Both the position numbers and the translations under genes were made by a program. Below are positions 38,501 to 48,071 of a stretch of 64,000 bases of DNA, one piece after another. The notes beneath the pieces were generated by a model. The model was not told the DNA's origin and ran no database searches. It worked only from the letters and a program-made list of their open reading frames with translations. The DNA lies in IMG/VR virus record IMGVR_UViG_3300035698_004821, positions 29,085 through 93,084 of that record, one strand, 5' to 3'. The DNA is from a virus. Position 1 is the stretch's first letter. Every line of letters starts with the position of its first letter.

Positions 38501-40418
38501 CGCTGTTCCAGAAGACAGGCTCATAGGTAGTTGCTACAACTTCTCATCCCCAAACCACACAGAGTGGGATAGGGGTTACCTTAAGAACCACCTTATCTAC
38601 CACGGCACAGTGAGTAAGGACATACTTTCTCCTTACGATGGCCAAGAGCTATACTCAACTAGATTCCACAGTGGGTCTTATGGCGTCGCCCCTTATAGTA
38701 GCTCTTACGAGAAGCTACAGAATAATACTGGACAACAGTACCTAGATGATGCAGAGACTAACTTAGCTCAGGGACATATACGTGCAGCAGGCTGGTTGTA
38801 CCCAAGAACCACTGGGGTATTTCTTACCTTATACGAAGACAGTAGTAACCTTACTGGATCTAGATTCGAACTGACGGTAAGTAGTGATCAGTACATCACA
38901 GCCAATAAGTACGATAGCAAGACCAACTCTATAGCCATTACGGAGCAAGGTCAACCGGTTAGTCTGTCTGGTTGGTCCTTTGTTAACGTCCTCTATGATA
39001 TGGATCCGGGTTACCTTACTTTTGGAGACACCTCAACAGCGACTATATGGTTAGCCAATGAATCAGGTATGGTTAACACGCCTCATGCCAGTACTGGTGT
39101 AGATTTCGGACTGAACTACAGGAACGACCTGAAGTCAGAGTTCCACTTCGGTGGAGGCGCTGACTGCAACATGTTCAACTGGATCCTGCCCATACCATCC
39201 ACTGGCGAAGCAAGTATAATTAGAAACCTACATGGTGATCATGCTAAGAGCGGTCGCTTCCAAACAGCGACACTGGGCAACGTTGCATTCACAGGCGTGC
39301 AGACCTACTCGACATATGGCTACGGATACATCCACCTAGGCCCGGGTAACACAGGAGAGGACTACTACTTTGGTCTGGCCATGCACAACAGCTATGACAC
39401 ACTACCTAGGCTGGGTGGCATAGTGGCCTACGATGATAAGCCCTTCCGTGAAGTGAACAGCTACAACATGCTGTACAACACAGCATCTGTGGACACAGCA
39501 TTCGGTTCCACCACCTCGCCCATTAGGTTAGGTAACCAGGTGCCTGAGGCTGGTATCAACATAGCCAGAGTCAGTAGCCCAACATACACAGTCTCGTCTA
39601 GCATAGCTAGCATCGACCTCTCAGATAGTAACGTCAACAACCTCGTGACCTATCGCAATGGCAGGTATGACATTGGTGGCGCTCAGATAACAGACCCTTC
39701 TGTTGTCACCGGCTACCTGGGAACCAACACACCCATCTACTCTGGTAGATACGACCTGACTATATCAGGTCAGGTTCTGTCTTCTGACGTTGAGATATCT
39801 ACTATCCAGATTACAGATCAGGAAACTAACACGTATGATAAGGCTTACTACTACTACCTAGTAGGCAGAGGAGACAGAGCTGTTAAGTCTCTAGGTACTT
39901 TCCCTCACTACACCGGTCAGATTTATGAGGACTCTACAGGAGAAGTCGTAGACAGGTACACCGCAAATTTACAGAGGATCAAAAATAGCATCAAGCTTAA
40001 GAATGCCAAGGGCGACGTCATAGATAAACAATTATATCCTTACGACATAGCTATTAGCACATACACTCCTGATGACCTGTACTACTCAGCCCTTAGTGGG
40101 GAGAATATCTACCTTGATAACATTGGTGGGTACGCTTCTGGCAAGGTCCTACCTGATTCTATATTCACAGTTATCTTACTAACAAGCAAGAACACACTTC
40201 CTGGACAGTCAGTTTTCGTTCACTACGACTCATATGACATCTATAGCAAGGAGGAGGCAGCATCTTACAAGGAGATTGTTAACCCCCAACCTATATTCCG
40301 AGAGAAACACTCGCAGGAAACCCCGAACATCGGTTACTTCTCCCTAGACCTCAACGAGAGTAACTACTACGACCTGACATTTTACGGACTAGCAACAGGA
40401 TACAGTGGGCAACTTTAA
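35556..40418 (+). CDS. Giant tail appendage protein with LamG-like domains
   Basis: The 1620-residue product appears to be a chain of carbohydrate-binding beta-sandwiches. Around residue 543 the stretch FNFFPNPLFSEGF marks the start of a jelly-roll module like those in two other large genes of this block. Residues about 762-946 and 1028-1212 each look like a LamG/concanavalin-like sandwich, the second containing RAAGWLYPRTTGVFLTLYED and a central GWSFVNVLYD strand. The N-terminal 450 residues are also beta-rich, perhaps holding another LamG-like unit. No catalytic motif was seen. The start is in an ATGA overlap and the end overlaps the next gene by 14 bases. It probably binds host envelope glycans. 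Confidence 0.58.
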   Translation: MTFYPEKGNYSIEEFDSSVGAVFDSPSLQGVIGGYVTLKSLKTGTSSYISTWNTDISWTISDSLYSEATIGTTFDLFTGQIPPLTNTVVGTWGVEPNTTAWQFNTPYPTFLTGYGYSGRGDFVLALTEGGPNPLLSDAQDAGSQATTFEFDVSSDILYSGQLPLLGFSATGNSLSGLPPLTGFVNHGLLFCDGTRWDYIEISPYGVRSLNHPEIAIPINMYSPKKVRVGFRGFDLFIATEDGRSVAGYNKFDTEIDTPPIPAFAAFGAPSSEAFYSVGNGIMSDVDATVGRSTWDNIKVVTGEMSIHQLNGAEQLYTTSTSTMYSAPFDPGVNLNSYLYANVVSVPFQGGETIVTAQSSGVAGWEIQNSVTLSTGTVDSLDLSNFPVVSYPRTAGGTDYLSNPIRFKIDQRSYNGDSLPPAVESIEIFANKANLHIDMLPDWKQVGDYVQAKIYVQTGTFLTDDPTPQLWSSLLFNTPTVTGRYASTAIADESASIDVNVVGTGEVNLRGPFGASFKNFVDVSRSGVAGSEAFQAFGGQPTFNFFPNPLFSEGFRYLTSGDSNYYTGQSEGEIAKDLQLAATYTGSHNIELSKQSVYRPETQARVSKINSYLGRTSSPNEEYLQSVHILDNGLSHDGTVGIEAVIPSGIATGDLKVTFDLEIVQGTGIEVTLVGSSVTPFALPGEFFRTYRTVGFPVTNANDFEFLVRFNVPSGHPAQDYQFNIDNLTVSACDSSYLTAKGLEGYTHQSGVANAETPSAPPPGKAATVFNSSIYLYSYPQAQGTLLNLTGDNGRGLDISIDSSGYITAAMDMISNAWSLNESSQPLFEELGQETMTSHVPLPLGRWTSVGFLHNADSYSGWTHSTSSGDGQSWNFASTNRSYLTIDGHPTASIDMMSGWRDKVDYRDRAYPWVTYVDLTGAVQATFASGMQCEIDALHIQRPPSADVETDLALKGARAYVPYMVPDSLYLPNNIVDNHLITGAVPEDRLIGSCYNFSSPNHTEWDRGYLKNHLIYHGTVSKDILSPYDGQELYSTRFHSGSYGVAPYSSSYEKLQNNTGQQYLDDAETNLAQGHIRAAGWLYPRTTGVFLTLYEDSSNLTGSRFELTVSSDQYITANKYDSKTNSIAITEQGQPVSLSGWSFVNVLYDMDPGYLTFGDTSTATIWLANESGMVNTPHASTGVDFGLNYRNDLKSEFHFGGGADCNMFNWILPIPSTGEASIIRNLHGDHAKSGRFQTATLGNVAFTGVQTYSTYGYGYIHLGPGNTGEDYYFGLAMHNSYDTLPRLGGIVAYDDKPFREVNSYNMLYNTASVDTAFGSTTSPIRLGNQVPEAGINIARVSSPTYTVSSSIASIDLSDSNVNNLVTYRNGRYDIGGAQITDPSVVTGYLGTNTPIYSGRYDLTISGQVLSSDVEISTIQITDQETNTYDKAYYYYLVGRGDRAVKSLGTFPHYTGQIYEDSTGEVVDRYTANLQRIKNSIKLKNAKGDVIDKQLYPYDIAISTYTPDDLYYSALSGENIYLDNIGGYASGKVLPDSIFTVILLTSKNTLPGQSVFVHYDSYDIYSKEEAASYKEIVNPQPIFREKHSQETPNIGYFSLDLNESNYYDLTFYGLATGYSGQL

Positions 40419-43400
40419 TTTAAAAAATGTAGAATTCTGCAGGCAGGCTCTTCTTCAGAAGATGACCAGGCCACTGCCAGTCTTAGTGCTATACCCTAAG
40501 AACTCTACGGACACCTCACTCTATGTGCAAGTCGTAGACAACGCCACAGTCATAGCTATTCGCTACGTGTCTAGTGTCGTCACCAACGCGTCAGTGGACT
40601 TCGTTGGAAAGTCAGTTGAGGATGTGGTTCAGGAGATCAACCAGCTGAACCTACCTATCAGGGCGGCCACTGTACACAACACACTGTACCTTAACCAAGG
40701 GGATATAGTCTCTACTGGAGCTGGCTACGTGGAACTACCTGATAGCTTCACTGCCTACGACAGAGTAGACCAGTCGGGTGTTGTACTGAGAGCAAAGAAG
40801 CTAGCCGTAAGACACAAGAGCAATAGTAAGATACGTACCTTGGCGCCCTACGCTGAGAGCGCCTCCCTCCCTTGGTACCCGAGAATCACTCAGGGTTCCT
40901 TCAGCCAGAAGTATAACAACAAGCTGTACCACTTCTACATCCCAGAGTTCGATAACCAATCTTGGTCGTCTCGGTATGGCAAGCCTTTCAAGGACCTCTA
41001 TGGTGTTAAGCCAGTTCTGAAAGGTGAGAACGTTTACCAGCTACCTAGGTTCCCCGTCTACTGGGACGGCCAGAACATAACACTGTACAACGGTGACGTA
41101 CCTATATCTGAATCAGCTATAGAAGACATTGATGTAAACAATGGCCTGCTGTACACCAAGCCAGGTGTCTACCTCCAAGACGGGTTCTCCGTGGACTACT
41201 CCTACCTTGAGAAGTCGTACGTCTACAAAGAGATCAACGTCAACGGACACTTTAGTCAGAACCCTTTGATCCTAGACAAGTACGTTGTCATCTACATACT
41301 GCCCGCCAAGAGCAACCAAGGCATACGTAAGAGATCTGTCTTCCACACCATTGGGGATTCAATAGACCAAGCCATAGACTCTATTCAGCTAGACGACTCT
41401 AGCACTCCTATTGCAATCATAGGTGCTTACAACATACAGCAACTCTTCAGCTCAGACAAGGTATCTATCCTAGATACCAGAGGCAAGGGTGGTGGACTGA
41501 AACTTACGGATGGGCCAAGAAGCCCTATCCATGACATGGACCCATCCCTTGAGCCGGAAGGGACACCCATTGAAGACTTGTACCAAGAGTCCTACCGTTA
41601 CTGGGACATTGGTAACTACGATGGTGAAGCCTACCCAGGTGCAGCAGCCGTAGCTGTTGACTTGCCCATTGACCTACAAGAGGTACTATCCATAAGCGAC
41701 ATCAAGGCCAAGACTAGTAAGTACATGGCCGCCGGAGTATACCCCTCAATCAAGTATACCAAGAGAGACCTACCGTCGGTCACGGGCATGTCAGCTCAAG
41801 CCAGCTGCGCATATAACCTAGACTTGTCATGCGTGCATACAGCTTTGGTCAGTGAAGCAAAGATATACGAAAGTATACCTAGCTCGTTCACAGGTGGTGG
41901 CTGGTTGTACGAGTCGTACAATAACCCTGTCTCAATCATCTCTGGAGATTGGGATGAGTTCCAGCCTACTTTTGATATATCCTCAACTGACCCAGCGACT
42001 ATAGAGGTAAACACAACTACTGGAGTAGTCATGCCTTATTTGAAAAGCACATCATGGGCTGGCGTTTCATGGGAAGAGAGAGAAGTAGTGTACAACGCAG
42101 GCGCCCTAGAGGAGCCAGTAACGTACACACCATGGAAAGAAGTCAGGTACTACGACGTTAAAACAGTGGCCACAGGCCAGTTGGTCAAGACGTACCTGTC
42201 CCTAGATCCAGAGAGTGTTGTCAAGCAGTACAGGCACATAAATATTAACAGCCCTATACTCACTGGTAACCTGCCTCAGCTGCTAGAGGATAGCATTGTT
42301 GACATTGTTGATAACACCTTAGCCCTGCAGGTTGGCACAGATAACACCATAGACTATGCTACACCGCTAGCACGCAGGTACACCAACGTACTCGATAAGA
42401 CTGAGACCACTACTGCTGACGACTTCATACTTATAGACGGACTGTACAAGCACCTCTTCAAGATGGGTAACACACCTCTAGAAGATAAGTACTACGATAG
42501 GCTGTACCAGATAGGTGAGGACTTCATTAATGGAGGGACGTACACGGATGGTCACTACCTAAAGCCATACATCCAGAACATCGATAGCTATGTCACTGTT
42601 GCCACAAATCAGGCGTACTCTATCTTTAACTTTAATGACCCACTCAAGGCACTGAACGGTTACCTCAACATGCGTACCCGAAAAGGCCAATGGTCTGGGG
42701 CATGTGATGCTGGAGCCCAAGCATCCATAGGTTTAGCCTACGACTTGATGCAGTCCACTCTTGTTAGTGGCCCCTTTGAGAGAGGCATACCTATATACTG
42801 GACATACTTCCCACAAAATATACCCGATGGATACACACAAGACCTACTTAGTGGGTTCCTCTTAGAGGATCCATTTGATACAGTAGGTACCCTTAGTGAT
42901 GTGGTCACGGAACACAACGCCGATGCCACATTCAACTTCTCATTACCTGCCTTAATGTCAACATGTGTAGCTAATAGTGGTGAGCTAGTTACTGACGTCA
43001 ACGCTCAGTCTGTATGGACTGAGGCGTATGACCTAACTGTGCAGTCTACCGTGAATAACATTGATATAGCGATTAACGAGCAACGCACACTTAGTGGACT
43101 ACCTACGACGACTCACTGGTTCGTAGGGCACAATAGACTTGGCTCATACTTGGGCAACACTCTATTCAATATGGTAGAGGCTTACGGTTACGTTAGTGAA
43201 TACAACGTTTCTAGAGAGTCTATTACAGATGTTAGGTCACCAGCCGGTGCTAGTGCCAACGATCTGAACTACATGTTCTCTGGTATAGAGACTGTGCTTG
43301 AGGCTGGATACGATGCGGTTTACCACAACCTCCTAAGAGGTGGTGTTGTAGAGCCCGACATGGCGCTAACACTGTACGGTTACGGTTGGTACCTCAACAA

Positions 43401-45282
43401 CTGGAAGAACAACTACGGTATAAGATCCAAGACCTACTCAACGGACAACAGAGATAAGTTTGAGAAGCTCTTCCAAAATGGGCTAAGGCAGCTGGTTAAA
43501 AACCAAATCACCCCAGAGGGTGAACTGCTCGAAGCTAACACTGTCTACGGGGAGATTGGTCCCTTCCCGGCTAGCACAGCCAGCAAGATACTTTACCCAC
43601 TAGCTGAAGCCATCAAGCTTGACTACAGTAACTGGGCTGGTGTAGCTGAGGGTGTAGTAAACACACTAGTTAATACATACTCTAACGATGGACTATACTA
43701 CCAGAACCCTTACCGACAGACTACACAACCAGGTAAGGAAAACGACGTACTAGCTGGACTCATTGAGATGTATAAGGCAGTAGCACAGACGGGCCAGTTC
43801 ACTAATTGGGAGCCTATGAGCGATGAGTTAACCACCCTTCGTGGTGCTGAGTTCTTGCCTCCGTTTGATTCATACGAGACTGTTCCTGTCAGTGACTGGG
43901 AAGGAACAGTTAATCCATTAGCTTTCTGGAAGTACTATAACTCAGGTGATGTAGAGACTGCCGCGAACAGACTTAAGGGCGCGGGCATCAATACTATAGA
44001 GGTGCCCCTAGACTACATCTACTGGAAGGAGAACTCTACTGAGTTCCACAGCAAGTTGGCTCACCTGCTTTCTACCTGCTACGAGAATCGCATCCGTGCC
44101 ATCCCAGTACTTATGGAAGGTGGGACCACAGCTGTACTCAGTGGACAAGAAGCCGACTACGTAAACACCTTTGGCCACACCGGTGGTAGATACTACTATG
44201 AGCCTATCTCAGACGCAGGGTTTATAAGTGGTGCGTTCTCTGGTGAGGCTTATGTCGCAGACCTCGTTAACACGTATGACAACGACCCAACCATCCTAGC
44301 ATGGAGTATTGCATCTAAGCCAGTTAACACAGCTGGCGCTATGGTTAACTACAACACCATGGCATGGAACATTAAGCAGCTAGCTACTACCCCTGTCATA
44401 TATAACCTGGATACCAACGTTAGTAACGCAGAGTACTACGGTCTATATGATCAGGACAGTGACCTTATCCCCGAGCCTGGAGACAAGAGACTGGGTGCCA
44501 CAGTGGTAGAGGTTGATGACATATACAATGTCGTCAGTCCACTCTATAACCCTAACTATGACTTCGTAGGCATGCAACCTAACAACGTCTTTAGTTACTA
44601 TCTGGATAACCTGTCTAGGCTTATAACTAAACCCACCATCCTAAGTAAGTATGGCGATGGCGCTTACGGTGACTACTCTGTTAGTATACCAAGAGCCACC
44701 TCCCGGGATATACCCTTTACGTTATCTAACTTCTTTGTATCCTCCGGAGAGTACCCAGGTAACCTGTACTTGGATGGTAGATCTAGAAACACTAAGCAGC
44801 TGTTAGCTCTGAACACAGCGGCTGTAGATGATGGCGTCACACCCACAGGACAGATAGATCAAGTTACTACATTCGAAGGCAGGTACCTATATCCGGAAGG
44901 ATTTGTTCCAGCCTCTAATGCAGGCACCATTCTTCGTGACTTGTCTTCCTGGAACAGCAGGACACTATTTTCTGCTACTACATCTGATGAGACGTTTACA
45001 CAGGTAGACATACTGTCTACTGTTCAAGCTGGTTTAGATACCTTAGATTATGTACACATCTGGACAGCGGATAACTACTTCGTACCTCAGAACCTGACAG
45101 TACAGGAGTGCAATACTCTTAACTACTACCGATCAACATGGAGCACAGTGGACGTGTTTGACTCTTCAGCTACCCAGTGGACCCTTAACGGCGATACTGA
45201 CTACGCTAGATACAACACCTTCCTAGGTGACTGGGGTAACTTCCTACTCTCCCTATGCATAAGACTAAATATAAATGGTTAA
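40405..45282 (+). CDS. Giant tail protein with clan GH-A-like barrel lacking catalytic Glu
   Basis: Translation appears to start at GTG (40405), 14 bases inside the previous gene; the next in-frame ATG is at 40462. The 1625-residue product has a beta-rich N-terminal half, then a long mainly helical region (about 662-1152) that may be an (alpha/alpha)6-type toroid. Residues about 1160-1490 read as a clan GH-A TIM barrel. Supporting stretches are AANRLKGAGINTIEVPLDYI at an early strand, YDNDPTILAWSIASKP where the family has a NEP motif, DFVGMQPN, and KPTILSKYGDGAYG where the family has [TS]E[YF]G. Lys1305 and Lys1415 stand where the acid/base and nucleophile glutamates would be. Enzyme activity of this type is therefore unlikely and a glycan-binding pseudoenzyme is suggested. 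It overlaps the next gene by eight bases. Confidence 0.58.
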   Translation: MGNFNLKNVEFCRQALLQKMTRPLPVLVLYPKNSTDTSLYVQVVDNATVIAIRYVSSVVTNASVDFVGKSVEDVVQEINQLNLPIRAATVHNTLYLNQGDIVSTGAGYVELPDSFTAYDRVDQSGVVLRAKKLAVRHKSNSKIRTLAPYAESASLPWYPRITQGSFSQKYNNKLYHFYIPEFDNQSWSSRYGKPFKDLYGVKPVLKGENVYQLPRFPVYWDGQNITLYNGDVPISESAIEDIDVNNGLLYTKPGVYLQDGFSVDYSYLEKSYVYKEINVNGHFSQNPLILDKYVVIYILPAKSNQGIRKRSVFHTIGDSIDQAIDSIQLDDSSTPIAIIGAYNIQQLFSSDKVSILDTRGKGGGLKLTDGPRSPIHDMDPSLEPEGTPIEDLYQESYRYWDIGNYDGEAYPGAAAVAVDLPIDLQEVLSISDIKAKTSKYMAAGVYPSIKYTKRDLPSVTGMSAQASCAYNLDLSCVHTALVSEAKIYESIPSSFTGGGWLYESYNNPVSIISGDWDEFQPTFDISSTDPATIEVNTTTGVVMPYLKSTSWAGVSWEEREVVYNAGALEEPVTYTPWKEVRYYDVKTVATGQLVKTYLSLDPESVVKQYRHININSPILTGNLPQLLEDSIVDIVDNTLALQVGTDNTIDYATPLARRYTNVLDKTETTTADDFILIDGLYKHLFKMGNTPLEDKYYDRLYQIGEDFINGGTYTDGHYLKPYIQNIDSYVTVATNQAYSIFNFNDPLKALNGYLNMRTRKGQWSGACDAGAQASIGLAYDLMQSTLVSGPFERGIPIYWTYFPQNIPDGYTQDLLSGFLLEDPFDTVGTLSDVVTEHNADATFNFSLPALMSTCVANSGELVTDVNAQSVWTEAYDLTVQSTVNNIDIAINEQRTLSGLPTTTHWFVGHNRLGSYLGNTLFNMVEAYGYVSEYNVSRESITDVRSPAGASANDLNYMFSGIETVLEAGYDAVYHNLLRGGVVEPDMALTLYGYGWYLNNWKNNYGIRSKTYSTDNRDKFEKLFQNGLRQLVKNQITPEGELLEANTVYGEIGPFPASTASKILYPLAEAIKLDYSNWAGVAEGVVNTLVNTYSNDGLYYQNPYRQTTQPGKENDVLAGLIEMYKAVAQTGQFTNWEPMSDELTTLRGAEFLPPFDSYETVPVSDWEGTVNPLAFWKYYNSGDVETAANRLKGAGINTIEVPLDYIYWKENSTEFHSKLAHLLSTCYENRIRAIPVLMEGGTTAVLSGQEADYVNTFGHTGGRYYYEPISDAGFISGAFSGEAYVADLVNTYDNDPTILAWSIASKPVNTAGAMVNYNTMAWNIKQLATTPVIYNLDTNVSNAEYYGLYDQDSDLIPEPGDKRLGATVVEVDDIYNVVSPLYNPNYDFVGMQPNNVFSYYLDNLSRLITKPTILSKYGDGAYGDYSVSIPRATSRDIPFTLSNFFVSSGEYPGNLYLDGRSRNTKQLLALNTAAVDDGVTPTGQIDQVTTFEGRYLYPEGFVPASNAGTILRDLSSWNSRTLFSATTSDETFTQVDILSTVQAGLDTLDYVHIWTADNYFVPQNLTVQECNTLNYYRSTWSTVDVFDSSATQWTLNGDTDYARYNTFLGDWGNFLLSLCIRLNING

Positions 45283-48067
45283 CTTTCTAGACAAAATAAT
45301 AAGCGTCCTTCCTGAATCACAGAAGGTAGCCATCAAGTCACTCATAGCTGCCAAGGTAGCCGTGGGTGAGTTGGCTAGTATCCGCTCTAAGCAAGATGAG
45401 TCCAACCTAATATACAACAGGGTAAAGAGTAAGCTAAACAGTGTTCTTCTTAGTCCTCGCTATGCTGAGCCGGGGGGTAAGATAGACTCTGATGACCACA
45501 ACCAGAATATGGAAGAGGTCTTCATTGACCTCAACTCCCTGTACCAGTCCATAAACACTCTGTTCACCAACACTAAGGACCAGACTGTTACCTTAGACAA
45601 TGACTATCAGAGGTCCCGCGCCACTATCGAGAGGCTAATCAATGACGTGAGGGTCTACTCACTGCGTAAGCAGAACCCACAGTTCAACGAGATCAAGCTA
45701 ATTGATTTCAACTCGTCAAACAACAGCAGCAAGAAGGCACCCAGTGCCGTTGTTACTCCTGACGTTAGATTGCTGCAGCTCAAGCCACTCATCACCACGA
45801 GAACACACCTGACTAATAGGTCAGCGCGTAACACCAAGATATACACAAAGACATACAGCCAAGGTCTGAAGGGTGAACTGTCAGCTAGCTTCCCACCAGA
45901 GAACATGGTGGATCAGAAACCAGACTCCTTCTGGGGAACGATCATACTAGCTGATGCACCTGTCTCACAGATATACCAGAAGAACACCAACACGGGAGGC
46001 TCCTTCCAGGTGTCCGTGGATGGACCTGTCGTAGAGGTTTACTTTAAGTTCTCACACACTGAGAAGATAAACACTATCAAGATCCTTCCTTTCTCTGAGT
46101 TCCCAGTAAAAATACTGGACGTGTCTTACCGCCCCAGCTCTTCTTCTCAGATCTTCTTCCCTATAAAAGACTTCTCTCCGTCCACTACACTAGACTGGGA
46201 AGAGATTAACTTTAGTCCTGTCCTCGCTAACGAGGTCCGGATTACACTAACGCAAGAGAACTATAAAAAAGTCTCATACCTGTTGCCAAAATCTACTGTT
46301 GTCAACACAGATATCTTCCAAAGAATACTTAAGCTTAGAGCATCTAAAGTAATAGGTAACTCTATCTTTGATTCAGATTTCTCTTTATATCTGTTAAGTA
46401 CTATCAACTCATATGACGCTGCTATAGATAGCTTGCAAAAACTGTACAGCGATTTTAATGTAGACCTTACAACTCAACCTAATCTTGAGTTCTACGATGA
46501 CGTGACGTCACTGATTGGGATGGCATATAAGGAACTAGCACCATCCCAAGCAACACGAGTGGCCGACTCTGCCCTATCCGCACAAGCCAACCAACAGCCT
46601 GGAGACACGACAGTAAATATCACCAAGTATGAATATGTACTAGGTCTCAGAGAGGTTGAAATTAACTATCAGTTCTACTACCCCACTTCCTACTACGAGT
46701 CCGAAAAGTATGTGCCTAAGGCAACAGTGTCTGAGCTACAGATCGAAGTTGATGAGAAGCATACGGAGATAGAAACTCCGTGGCAGTCAGACTTTCGCAA
46801 GACTAGTACTGAGTGGGAGGTTGATATAGGGGACGGAAGAAAGATACCTATACACCCTAAGAATATTGTAGACAGCATAGATGGCATACCTGCGGTCAAG
46901 GATGAGAACATATCATTCAACTTTAACAATAACATCGCGTACACCCGCTTGGGTGGTTATTACGGCACCCCCTATCGACTAAAGAAGAACGGAGATGCTA
47001 TACCATCTGATGCATATAGCTCAGAGAGAATCACAGGATCGATACCTAAGATACAGATAACCCTAACTGGTGAGTACTTCGACACTAATAGTATCTACAC
47101 GGTAGACTATGCTGTTGATCCATCTAGTTATAGCCTTGACATTCTAAACAGGTTCAGCAGTGAGCCTATCTCCTCTCCTGAAATATTCAGTGAGGTAGGT
47201 ACCGATAATGATATAGAAGTATCCAAATTCCCATTCATAAACTACGAAGTTATAAACCTAACAGGTTTCTTCCAGAAGACGGATGAGTCAGAGTGGGACT
47301 TCATAACACCACAGGCCGACCTCGTCAGTGGCCAGCTAGTCATACTGCCTACCATCATTGATAGTGTTGGTAACGTTGTACAGGCTGGTAGTGTTACTGG
47401 CACACTAGTCAGCGGTCAATGGGGCAATCAATCCGGATCCACCGCCCCTGACCTAACGGGCAGCGGAGACATAGACCTATCTTACTTCGGAGAAGTAAGG
47501 GGTGTAGAGTTTGGTTACTTCCTGAAGGTGATGGACAGTAGTGTCTACGCTCAGGTTGAGACGTTCTCCGACTCGGACACCTTCATCTTAAAGGAACCTA
47601 TCACAGTTACAGAAGAACAGGTCCAAAGATGGGACTCCGTTGCCACAGGCAATGTGTTCTCTGGCCCTCTAACCTCCCCTGTTATAGGTCAGCTTACTGC
47701 TGACTATGTGATTGGTGTTGGTGTTAAGTCTGATGATAATATCTACTCTATCACTGACATAACCTACAACCCTATCCGGGTAGTAGTAGCTGGCAAGGAC
47801 GCAAAAAACATAACTAACTATGCTACTCTCATACATCCTGCGTTCACAGTGGGGTCGAACAACGACAATGACATGGAGTACATACAGGCAGGTAAGAAGA
47901 TCTATTTCAACCAGGACACAGCTGGTAGGGAGATCAGAGTATACTACAACTGGCTGACTGAGTACATACAGATATTGGGCACCCTAAAGTTTAACGGCCC
48001 TGTTAACCCTAACCTTACTCCGAAAGTAAACCAGATCAGAATCTTCTCAAACAACCTAGTAATTTAG
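45275..48067 (+). CDS. Discoidin-type fibre protein, paralogue family member 1
   Basis: The 930-residue product begins with a helical region bearing the signature H75-N76-x8-D85-L, shared with three other proteins downstream. Residues about 200-345 look like a discoidin (F5/8 type C) sandwich, marked by ENMVDQKPDSFWG and later ANEVRITLTQ. At residues 454-459 the motif YVLGLR opens a further beta-domain also found in paralogues. The last 350 residues are beta-rich and unassigned. The whole looks like a baseplate-attached glycan-binding fibre. The gene overlaps the previous one by eight bases and ends TAG four bases before the next start. Confidence 0.6.
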   Translation: MVNFLDKIISVLPESQKVAIKSLIAAKVAVGELASIRSKQDESNLIYNRVKSKLNSVLLSPRYAEPGGKIDSDDHNQNMEEVFIDLNSLYQSINTLFTNTKDQTVTLDNDYQRSRATIERLINDVRVYSLRKQNPQFNEIKLIDFNSSNNSSKKAPSAVVTPDVRLLQLKPLITTRTHLTNRSARNTKIYTKTYSQGLKGELSASFPPENMVDQKPDSFWGTIILADAPVSQIYQKNTNTGGSFQVSVDGPVVEVYFKFSHTEKINTIKILPFSEFPVKILDVSYRPSSSSQIFFPIKDFSPSTTLDWEEINFSPVLANEVRITLTQENYKKVSYLLPKSTVVNTDIFQRILKLRASKVIGNSIFDSDFSLYLLSTINSYDAAIDSLQKLYSDFNVDLTTQPNLEFYDDVTSLIGMAYKELAPSQATRVADSALSAQANQQPGDTTVNITKYEYVLGLREVEINYQFYYPTSYYESEKYVPKATVSELQIEVDEKHTEIETPWQSDFRKTSTEWEVDIGDGRKIPIHPKNIVDSIDGIPAVKDENISFNFNNNIAYTRLGGYYGTPYRLKKNGDAIPSDAYSSERITGSIPKIQITLTGEYFDTNSIYTVDYAVDPSSYSLDILNRFSSEPISSPEIFSEVGTDNDIEVSKFPFINYEVINLTGFFQKTDESEWDFITPQADLVSGQLVILPTIIDSVGNVVQAGSVTGTLVSGQWGNQSGSTAPDLTGSGDIDLSYFGEVRGVEFGYFLKVMDSSVYAQVETFSDSDTFILKEPITVTEEQVQRWDSVATGNVFSGPLTSPVIGQLTADYVIGVGVKSDDNIYSITDITYNPIRVVVAGKDAKNITNYATLIHPAFTVGSNNDNDMEYIQAGKKIYFNQDTAGREIRVYYNWLTEYIQILGTLKFNGPVNPNLTPKVNQIRIFSNNLVI

Positions 48068-48071
48068 AAAT

